From contig JADGDW010000086.1 in the NCBI GenBank assembly GCA_016744725.1, positions 1 to 19,455 on the forward strand: a stretch of DNA of 19,455 bases. Reading direction: 5' to 3'. The stretch is from Candidatus Albibeggiatoa sp. nov. BB20 (GTDB taxonomy: Bacteria > Pseudomonadota > Gammaproteobacteria > Beggiatoales > Beggiatoaceae). Shown here in pieces: positions 1 through 6,649 of this stretch (position 1 is the stretch's first letter; the number at the start of each line of letters is the position of its first letter). The notes beneath the pieces are model-generated. The model ran no database searches, was not told the origin of the DNA, and was given only the letters and a program-made list of their open reading frames with translations. A program made the translations under genes and the position numbers.

Positions 1-302
1 CCTGTATTACCACCCAATCAATATAATTTAATTTTTTTAATCACCAAAAACAAACAGATTTAGATTATCCATATATATTATCCTATTAGCTGCAATACAT
101 CATTTCCTACTAAAATACTAAAAAATATAAACAAATGAAAATAAATTAAATTAGTTATCTATGACTTGAAAATCATTTATAAAATCTTATTATGACTATA
201 CATATAAAACAGTTGATTATTAGATAAAACTATAGTCTAATAAGGTCTACGTTTTAATGATACTTCTTTGCCAACCAATCCAAATTTAGGAGGAGACCTA
301 GC
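1..302. other. AT-rich non-coding leader region upstream of the Cys-repeat peptide gene
   Basis: No credible coding region is seen on either strand; the stretch is very AT-rich with frequent stops. What it holds is a promoter-like pair near its 3' end (213-241), a short inverted repeat (193-200 with 231-237), and a very strong Shine-Dalgarno sequence, AGGAGGAG at 288-295, placed 7 nt before the ATG at 303. The window edge cuts off whatever lies further upstream, so partner genes on that side cannot be excluded. Confidence 0.6.
213..241 (+). promoter_or_regulatory. Putative sigma-70 promoter for the EGKCG-repeat peptide gene
   Basis: A -35-like TTGATT (213-218) and a -10-like TCTAAT (236-241; 5 of 6 match to TATAAT) are separated by exactly 17 bp. 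Transcription would begin near 248 and give a 5' leader of about 55 nt that contains the strong ribosome binding site. In AT-rich DNA such matches arise by chance, so this is a prediction only. The -10 overlaps one arm of the inverted repeat 193-237, which could be an operator. Confidence 0.4.
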
Positions 303-743
303 ATGGCTAAGGAATTTACAAAGAGCACACTTTCACTTGCTATCGGTACTGCATTCACTATTTCTTTAGCGACTGCACCTGTTGCTAATGCTGCTGAAAA
401 CCCATTTGCAACAAGCACTTTAAACAGTGGTTACATGGTTGCTATGAACTTGGAAGCTGATGCTAACAAGGAAGGCAAAGAAGGCAAATGTGGCGAAGGC
501 AAATGCGGCGACGACAAAGCTGATAAAGAAGGCAAATGCGGTGGCGACAAAGCTGATAAAGAAGGCAAATGTGGTGAAGGCAAATGCGGTGGCGACAAAG
601 CTGATAAAGAAGGTAAATGTGGTGAAGGCAAATGCGGTGGCGACAAAGCTGATAAAGAAGGCAAATGTGGCGAAGGCAAATGCGGTGGCGATAAAGCCGA
701 CGGCGACAAAGCTGATGATGCAGACGCAAAACCTGCTGAATAA
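303..743 (+). CDS. hvfA: HvfA-like secreted EGKCG-repeat peptide (putative copper-binding RiPP precursor)
   Basis: A 146-residue exported low-complexity protein. Residues 1-30 form a Sec signal peptide (K3/K7, hydrophobic 9-25, ANA cleavage site before A31). After it comes the segment NPFATSTLNSGYMVA, typical of HvfA-type precursors, and then nine EGKCG motifs separated by GDKADK spacers. The tail is acidic. All nine cysteines lie in EGKCG. In characterised relatives, a DUF692 (MNIO) enzyme with a partner protein converts these cysteines to oxazolone/thioamide groups that bind copper; that activity here is inferred from family knowledge. The start is fixed by AGGAGGAG 7 nt upstream. No DUF692, DUF2063 or DoxX-like partner follows, and a hairpin terminator closes the gene, so it looks monocistronic. 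Other-frame ORFs here are by-products of the repeat. An unmodified metal- or redox-buffering peptide is the main alternative. Confidence 0.82.
   Translation: MAKEFTKSTLSLAIGTAFTISLATAPVANAAENPFATSTLNSGYMVAMNLEADANKEGKEGKCGEGKCGDDKADKEGKCGGDKADKEGKCGEGKCGGDKADKEGKCGEGKCGGDKADKEGKCGEGKCGGDKADGDKADDADAKPAE
510..686 (+). repeat. 48-bp tandem repeats encoding GDKADKEGKCGEGKCG
   Basis: Three nearly identical 48-bp units occupy 543-590, 591-638 and 639-686. A 33-bp partial unit (510-542) lacking one EGKCG precedes them. Each full unit encodes 16 residues with two EGKCG motifs, the first using TGT for Cys and the second TGC. The units differ from one another at only a few third codon positions, which indicates recent duplication by slippage or unequal exchange. 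In-frame copy number may vary between strains. Confidence 0.9.
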
Positions 744-761
744 GTCTTAGTCCTGTTTCAT

Positions 762-801
762 AAAAAACACTCTTTGTTTTATAGCACTGAGTGTTTTTTT
801 T
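762..801 (+). terminator. Rho-independent terminator after the EGKCG peptide gene
   Basis: AAAAAACACTC (762-772) pairs with GAGTGTTTTTT (789-799) around a 16-nt loop, and the 3' arm runs into a T-tract. It starts 19 bp after the stop codon. The A-tract on the 5' arm means it could also work for transcription from the other side. It separates the peptide gene from mshL. Confidence 0.75.
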
Positions 802-963
802 ATTTTGGATGCTCTCTCTTCTTATTTTTATAGCTGCTTTGCATCATTCAAATCTTAAGCTGCTGACTTTAGCCCTACCAAGCCGCATCATTTTAAAATT
901 GCTGAAATGAGTATGTTAAAATAGCCTCAAGTTATTTCTACTACCTAACAAAAATGTATCATA

Positions 964-2607
964 ATGCAAATGCGTTTCAGGCTTCTCTTTCAAATCAGTC
1001 TATTATTGTTCGTCATTACTGCGTGTGCACCACAGCCACAAGTACCATCCCCCGGACATATTAGTACTGGTCACTTGCCTGCAAAACCTGATATCAGTGC
1101 TGATATTCCTCCACCTGTACAACAAATGCCTTTTATTCCACCGCCGCAACCAAGTCGGCCATTAGAAACTTATACCGTTACAGTAACAAATGTACCTGTG
1201 GATCAACTGTTGTTTGCACTTGCCCGAGATGCAAAAATTAACATTGATGTACATCCTAGTATTAAAGGCAACATAACGTTAAATGCAATTGAGCAAACAT
1301 TGCCTCAAATCATGCAACGGGTGGCAGAGCAAATTGAATTACGTTACGAAATAAAAGATACTTACATTAAAGTTTTTCCTGATTTGCCCTATTTGCGTTT
1401 ATATACAGTTAATTATGTCAATATGAGTCGTCAAACGATAACCGAAGTCAAAGTGTCCACACAAAGCATTTCCAGTATTGAAAGCCTTTCTGGTGGTGGC
1501 CAAGGCTCGACAGCATCCAGCCAAGGTGAAGGTGAAAATGACTCAACAACCCAAGTTAGAAATACCTCTGATAATCTATTTTGGAACACATTAACCCGTA
1601 ATATTAATTCCTTGCTGGGCGGGACTGAAGAAAACAATTCCAATGTCATTATCAATGCAGAAACGGGTATTGTGATGATTAATGCTAAACATTATCAACA
1701 TGAAAAAATTCAGATGTTTTTAGACTCAGTACTGGAAAGTGCACAACGCCAAGTATTAATTGAAGCCACCATTGCTGAAGTGACTTTAAAAGATGAATAT
1801 CAAGCAGGTATCGACTGGAAACGTATTTCTGGCGATTATACTTATGAACAATCATTGACAGGTGGTAAGTTAAACAATACACCGTTTTATAGCATTGAAT
1901 ACACTAACCCTGATAGTGTGATAGGCAATATTACTGCGGCCTTACGTTTGCTGGAACAGTTTGGTAATGTCAAAGTCCTATCTAGTCCTAAAATCATGGT
2001 GTTAAATAACCAGACAGCGGTACTTAAAGTGGTTGATAATGTTGTTTATTTTAGTATCGACATCGTGCCACAAACCCAAGCAACTAATTTGACTTCTGGC
2101 GTATCTTTTGTCAGCTATGTAGTGGATACTGAGCCAAAAATATTACCTGTAGGTTTGATTATGAACGTCACACCTCAAATCAGTGATACCGACATGGTGA
2201 CTTTAAATGTCCGCCCAACGATTTCCCGAATTACCAAATATGTACAAGACCCCAACCCTGAATTAGCACTTGCTGGAGTTTCAAACCCAATTCCTCAAAT
2301 CCAAGTACGTGAAATGGAATCTATTTTAAAAGTTGCGAATGGCAATATTGTGATTATTGGCGGCTTGATGGAAGACACTATAGAAAAAGAAACTGATGCC
2401 GTGCCCGTACTGTCTAAGTTACCGTTAATAGGTGATTTATTTACGTACAAGCATGATACTTATAGCAAAACAGAGTTAATCATATTTTTGCGTCCAGTGG
2501 TTGTCAAAGATGCCAGTTTAGAAGGGGATTTACATCAATTTAAAGCTTTTTTACCTGATAATAAGGCGGATAATTATCCCAATACAGGTATCAAATTCAG
2601 GAGATAA
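964..2607 (+). CDS. mshL: MshL-type outer-membrane secretin (MSHA-like type IV pilus)
   Basis: A 547-residue lipoprotein secretin that would form the outer-membrane ring through which a type IV pilus of the MSHA class is extruded. Residues 1-20 are a lipoprotein signal with lipobox ITAC and lipidated Cys21. Residues 22-65 are Pro-rich. Residues 69-140 are an STN/N-domain-like region, 176-195 a Gly/Ser/Thr-rich linker, and about 262-512 the secretin domain, ending in the family signature VPVLSKLPLIGDLF (from V480). Length and layout fit MshL better than PilQ or GspD, since the multiple N-repeats and the AMIN domain of those proteins are missing. No other msh or pil gene is in the window, so partners must lie elsewhere. 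No good ribosome binding site precedes ATG 964; ATG 970 is an in-frame alternative. The downstream junction is convergent and holds a MITE-like repeat. Confidence 0.88.
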   Translation: MQMRFRLLFQISLLLFVITACAPQPQVPSPGHISTGHLPAKPDISADIPPPVQQMPFIPPPQPSRPLETYTVTVTNVPVDQLLFALARDAKINIDVHPSIKGNITLNAIEQTLPQIMQRVAEQIELRYEIKDTYIKVFPDLPYLRLYTVNYVNMSRQTITEVKVSTQSISSIESLSGGGQGSTASSQGEGENDSTTQVRNTSDNLFWNTLTRNINSLLGGTEENNSNVIINAETGIVMINAKHYQHEKIQMFLDSVLESAQRQVLIEATIAEVTLKDEYQAGIDWKRISGDYTYEQSLTGGKLNNTPFYSIEYTNPDSVIGNITAALRLLEQFGNVKVLSSPKIMVLNNQTAVLKVVDNVVYFSIDIVPQTQATNLTSGVSFVSYVVDTEPKILPVGLIMNVTPQISDTDMVTLNVRPTISRITKYVQDPNPELALAGVSNPIPQIQVREMESILKVANGNIVIIGGLMEDTIEKETDAVPVLSKLPLIGDLFTYKHDTYSKTELIIFLRPVVVKDASLEGDLHQFKAFLPDNKADNYPNTGIKFRR

Positions 2608-2635
2608 TAGGGATAAAATTAGTATTGCAATCAGC

Positions 2636-2751
2636 TATAGTCAATTCTATCTTAAGTGCGAGGACTGGCAGTCCTGAAATCCTTTAAATATTAATCACTT
2701 TTAAAAATAAGGACTGCCAGTCCTGTATCACTTTAAAGTAAAATGACTATA
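2636..2751. mobile_element. 116-bp MITE-like palindromic element, copy 1
   Basis: Terminal inverted repeats TATAGTCA (2636-2643) and TGACTATA (2744-2751) bound the element. Inside, AGGACTGGCAGTCCT (2661-2675) and AGGACTGCCAGTCCT (2710-2724) are each near-palindromes and are exact reverse complements of each other. The whole unit can therefore fold as one long imperfect hairpin or as two short ones. It encodes nothing. A second, inverted copy lies at 16328-16438. The terminal TA suggests mobilisation by a TA-targeting transposase such as IS630/Tc1, which is an inference. It sits in the convergent gap between mshL and the kinase-cyclase gene and may help terminate both transcripts. Confidence 0.75.
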
Positions 2752-2822
2752 AATATTATTTATTGACTCAATTTCAGAACAGCCTTAATCATAAATTGCC
2801 AAATTAAGCATTGGGTTCAATA

Positions 2823-5800
2823 TCATTTTTGAGTCAATGTTTCAATACCTTCCCAATTTTCTGGTGTGCCCTCTTCAACATAATGACGACTCCGTCCTAG
2901 ATAAAACTCAGCGGCTTTGTCTTCAGGTAGCACGGATAAAATATGCTCAAATAATGGGATTGCATGATCGAAATTGCCTTTGTAATATAAGCCTAAAGCA
3001 GCATTGAATTCAGGTTCAAGTGTGATTTTTGCTTCTCGAATTTCACGATCTGGTTCAGCGTCAATCAATTCAAATACTTGAACAGGCTCATGTTTACCTT
3101 TAACAAGTACTTTACCTAAGAAACGATAGAAATGCGCTTCAGGGTTTTTCATTTGTTGTAAAATATCATCGCTGATTAAAATGGATACGCCATATAATTT
3201 GGTCAAACCTTCTAAACGAGAGGCTAAATTCACTGCATCAGAAATCACCGTGCCTTCCATGCGTTTCTCTTCTCCAATCGTACCCAGCATCAATGAACCA
3301 ACGTGCATCCCAACCCCAATCTTAATTTCTTTTTGTCCGCGTTGAACCCGCTCTGCGTTTAAAATTTGTAAATGTCTCAAAATCTCAACCGCAGCATCTA
3401 CCGCAGAATCTACAGATTCAGGGAACAAAGCCATAATGGCATCACCGATATATTTGTCGATAAAACCATTGTATTTTCGAATTTGGGGGCTGACACGGCC
3501 TAAATATTCATTAATAAAATCAAAATTTTCTTTTGGGGTTAAACTTTCTGATAATGTGGTAAAAGAGCGAATATCTGCAAATAAAACCGTCATATTTTTC
3601 TGAACATGATCGCCTAAGCGTACATCAACAATGCTTTCTTTTTCAAGAAGTTGTAAGAATTCTAATGGCACAAAATGACTGTAAGCAATATTGATTCTGG
3701 ATAATTGAATATGGGTTTTAATCCGTGCAAGTAATTCACCTTTTGAAAAAGGTTTGGTTAAATAATCATTTGCCCCAGATTCCAAACCTTGAACTAAATC
3801 AGAGACTTGATTTTTTGCCGTCAACATAATAATCGGTAATTGGTTGACTGGATAGCGATCTCGAATGACCCTACAAACTTCAAAACCTGACATTTTGGGC
3901 ATCATAATATCTAACAGCACCACAGCAAATTTTTCATTATCAATAACGGCTAACGCTTCAGGGCCATTTAGTGCCCGTGTCACTGAATAATTTTCAATAG
4001 TTAATTGATTTTCCAATACTTGTAGATTGACGGGATCATCATCGACAATCAATACACTAAGCATTTCATCTAGCTTAATTTGTTGGATTTCTTGGGTATC
4101 TTCATCTAAGAAAATCGCAGGTTCTTCTACTGTTTCAATATCGATAATGCTAGAGCTTAGAGCGGGTGGTTTTGCCGTTGGCTCTCGTAAACGTTCTAAT
4201 AAAGCTTCAGTTTCATCTCCATGATCGGCAATATCTGTTGTTGATAGTGGCAATGTAAAACTAACCCGTGTGCCATGTCCTTCTGTTGATTGAATCCGAA
4301 TCTCACCGCCATGTAATTCAACCAATTGTTTTGTAATTGAAAGACCTAAACCCGTTCCGCCAAATTCACGCGAAATTGAACCATCAGCTTGCTCAAATGG
4401 ATTGAATACGGTTGATAATTTTTCACTTGGAATACCCAATCCAGAGTCTGTCACGGAAATCATTAACCAGCCTTCACTAAATTGCGAAGCAGACACATCA
4501 ATGATGCCCTCATCTGTGAATTTAACCGCATTACCAATCAAATTGTGTAAAATCTGTTGAACTCTATTTTCATCTGCATCAACAATAATATCTTTTTCAA
4601 TGCTATTGACTAATTCTATTGATTTTTTACCAATTAACGGTTGAGATAGAATAATTACAACTTCCACCAATATTTTCACTTCTATAGGTCTGATTTGTAA
4701 TGCAATACTCTTATGCTTGAGTTTTGAAAAATCTAAAATATCATTGACTAAATTTGCCAGTCTGCGCCCACTGAACACAATCATAGATAGGTTTTCAATC
4801 ACTTTAGGGGGTAATTTACCTGCAACTCCATCTAACATTGATTCAGCAATCCCAATAATACCGTTGATAGGGGTGCGTAGCTCATGGGATGTATTCGATA
4901 AAAAATCATCTTTTAAACGATCTAATTCTTTTAAATTTTCATTTTGTTGCTCAACTTGCTTCATATATTTGAGCAGATTATTTACCATGAGGGTAATGCT
5001 TTGCTTCAGTAATTTTAGTTCATTATTTGTATTAACTTCAATGGGATGATATAAATCTCCTTGAGCAATCAAGTTGACACTACGCACAATGCGCCGAATG
5101 GGATGCGTAATCCATGCGGAAATCAGAAAAGTGAATAAAATACTTAATAAAATTGCAATAATCCCTAAAAAGGTATGAAATGTTGCAATTCGTTCTAAAC
5201 CTTGGTCAACAAGTTTTGTATTGTAAGTTAATTCAATGACTTTACTTGAGTCAGAAGGTGTGTTTTCTTTCTTTAAATTTAAAAAAAGATAGCGCGTCAA
5301 TGATTTCTGTTTGAGATTATGAAATTCAATGGGAGTTTTGGTTTCGTACACTGTTTTAACAATATTCACTATTTTTTCAGAAGCTTTGGTTTCTTTTTCT
5401 GAACCAATGACATGGCCATGTCGACTGAAAATACGCACTTTATCCAAGGTGGGATTGATGGTACGTAAGCGTGAGGTGATTTTAGTTAAATCCAATTCTC
5501 CAATTAAACGTGAAAATTCATCAGAAACCAGTCCAAATTCCAAAACATATTTTCTGTCAGGCGTTGGCATATAAGCATATTTTCGAAAGACACCTGTTCG
5601 TGCTTCTGTGCCGAAATCACCATCAGCAAAACGACCTGTGGCAAAAATATCTTGCAGCACTTTATAAAATTCTGGGGTTTTTTCTTTAAAATTTAAATTG
5701 AGGTCTTTTGGATAGGTTGTGTATTCAACAATCCCTTCACGGTTGATTAAATATAAATCCATTTTGCCGCCAAACTGCATTTTTATTGCGTCTAAATCAA

Positions 5801-6134
5801 TTTTCACAGGATCACGGCCTGCTTGTTCATAGGCTTGAATGAAGGGCTTAAATTTAGCTTGCATATCATGGCTTAAAAATTGGTCTAGGACACTATAGCC
5901 ACTGTCAACCAGACGAATTGCATTTAAGATATTGTTTTCAGTCTGTTTTTGTAATAATTGGTAGGCATTTTCTAAATCGTATTTGGCATTGAGATAATCA
6001 AACACAGACATGGCTATCAAGATTGGGATAATCAGTAATAAAAATGCACCCATCAACGTATAGCGTAAAGGCACGTAAGGAGAGGATGATTGAACTGAGG
6101 TTTCTGCTGGATCAGACTGGGTAGGCTGCGTCAT
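2823..6134 (-). CDS. Hybrid sensor histidine kinase / receiver / class III adenylate cyclase fusion
   Basis: A 1103-residue inner-membrane signalling protein. Order: TM1 about 25-45; periplasmic Cache-like sensor about 50-315; TM2 about 321-341; HAMP 342-395; HisKA with phospho-acceptor His417 (SHELRTP); HATPase_c with N-box about 526-542, DSGLGIP (563-569) and GGTGLGLSI (592-600); receiver with DDD 698-700, phospho-acceptor Asp742 and Lys794; class III cyclase about 845-1025; TPR-like C-terminus about 1040-1090. The cyclase keeps both metal aspartates (Asp854, Asp898), Asn969 and Arg973. Lys894 with Thr962 fits the class IIIb pattern seen in adenylate cyclases, so cAMP is the likelier product than cGMP. 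Known logic suggests a periplasmic signal drives His417 to Asp742 phosphotransfer that gates the adjoining cyclase. The start ATG lacks an obvious ribosome binding site. The gene stands alone, convergent with mshL. Confidence 0.9.
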   Translation of the reverse strand: MTQPTQSDPAETSVQSSSPYVPLRYTLMGAFLLLIIPILIAMSVFDYLNAKYDLENAYQLLQKQTENNILNAIRLVDSGYSVLDQFLSHDMQAKFKPFIQAYEQAGRDPVKIDLDAIKMQFGGKMDLYLINREGIVEYTTYPKDLNLNFKEKTPEFYKVLQDIFATGRFADGDFGTEARTGVFRKYAYMPTPDRKYVLEFGLVSDEFSRLIGELDLTKITSRLRTINPTLDKVRIFSRHGHVIGSEKETKASEKIVNIVKTVYETKTPIEFHNLKQKSLTRYLFLNLKKENTPSDSSKVIELTYNTKLVDQGLERIATFHTFLGIIAILLSILFTFLISAWITHPIRRIVRSVNLIAQGDLYHPIEVNTNNELKLLKQSITLMVNNLLKYMKQVEQQNENLKELDRLKDDFLSNTSHELRTPINGIIGIAESMLDGVAGKLPPKVIENLSMIVFSGRRLANLVNDILDFSKLKHKSIALQIRPIEVKILVEVVIILSQPLIGKKSIELVNSIEKDIIVDADENRVQQILHNLIGNAVKFTDEGIIDVSASQFSEGWLMISVTDSGLGIPSEKLSTVFNPFEQADGSISREFGGTGLGLSITKQLVELHGGEIRIQSTEGHGTRVSFTLPLSTTDIADHGDETEALLERLREPTAKPPALSSSIIDIETVEEPAIFLDEDTQEIQQIKLDEMLSVLIVDDDPVNLQVLENQLTIENYSVTRALNGPEALAVIDNEKFAVVLLDIMMPKMSGFEVCRVIRDRYPVNQLPIIMLTAKNQVSDLVQGLESGANDYLTKPFSKGELLARIKTHIQLSRINIAYSHFVPLEFLQLLEKESIVDVRLGDHVQKNMTVLFADIRSFTTLSESLTPKENFDFINEYLGRVSPQIRKYNGFIDKYIGDAIMALFPESVDSAVDAAVEILRHLQILNAERVQRGQKEIKIGVGMHVGSLMLGTIGEEKRMEGTVISDAVNLASRLEGLTKLYGVSILISDDILQQMKNPEAHFYRFLGKVLVKGKHEPVQVFELIDAEPDREIREAKITLEPEFNAALGLYYKGNFDHAIPLFEHILSVLPEDKAAEFYLGRSRHYVEEGTPENWEGIETLTQK

Positions 6135-6649
6135 TATTTATAGCCATAGTAAATTTATTTTATTCCATTACTTTAAATACGGAAAAAATGCTAGACGCTG
6201 GTTATTATAATTGTGTGCTGCTTAGCTCATTTGATTCTGCTAAGAGGGTCGTAGCGATTCGTATTAATTAAATATTGGCTTGTTTATATGAGTTATATTA
6301 TATAGTTATTGACAAAGATATGTGCAAATTTATCGTCAAGCTCATAGAATGGTCTTTGAATCAAAATGACAATAGCTTACCTATAATATGAAGTTAACCA
6401 GAGTCAATTGATATTATTTAACATGAGAAAAGCAAAAATATTCCTGATTACCCATAATGATCAGCGAAAATTAAGAAGGCGATAAGGCAAGGAAGGAGTT
6501 CTGAGAGCCACATAAGCCAAACAGGGTAGTTAAAGAGATAGCAAAATTCAGCCTGAAATACACAATAACATTATAATAACCAAGCTGCGTACAAGAATAA
6601 AGTTAATTGTTGTATTATGCTTTTTAACATTTAAGTTTTATGATGTGCA
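6135..6649. other. 515-bp gene-free region between divergent genes
   Basis: No supported gene or structured RNA is seen. It separates the divergent kinase-cyclase and sulfotransferase genes, so it must carry both promoters. On the + strand a perfect TTGACA (6309-6314) is followed after 16 bp by a weak TATCGT (6331-6336), and an isolated TATAAT lies at 6382-6387. On the - strand an isolated TATAAT occupies 6209-6204 without a recognisable -35. The purine-rich part at 6460-6540 is unexplained. The length leaves room for regulatory sites or a small RNA that cannot be demonstrated by reading alone. Confidence 0.5.
6309..6336 (+). promoter_or_regulatory. Possible promoter for the sulfotransferase/thioester reductase pair
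   Basis: A perfect -35 hexamer TTGACA (6309-6314) is separated by 16 bp from TATCGT (6331-6336), which matches the -10 consensus at 4 of 6 positions. It would leave an untranslated leader of about 300 nt before the sulfotransferase gene, unusually long, so a nearer promoter is equally possible. Confidence 0.25.

Noticed and set aside
543..686. CRISPR-like regular repeats
   Set aside because: The 48-bp units abut directly without spacers and are translated in frame as part of a secreted protein.
431..750. Open frames on both strands within the EGKCG-repeat gene, encoding His/Leu/Pro- or Lys/Ala-rich repeats
   Set aside because: They exist only because the 48-bp repeat lacks stops in several frames. 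They have no own ribosome binding sites, and the + strand frame at 303 has a signal peptide and a family-typical sequence.
6423..6485. A 20-codon ORF starting with MRKAKIFLITHN in the gene-free region
   Set aside because: It has no ribosome binding site upstream and no recognisable similarity; in 515 bp of AT-rich DNA it is expected by chance.
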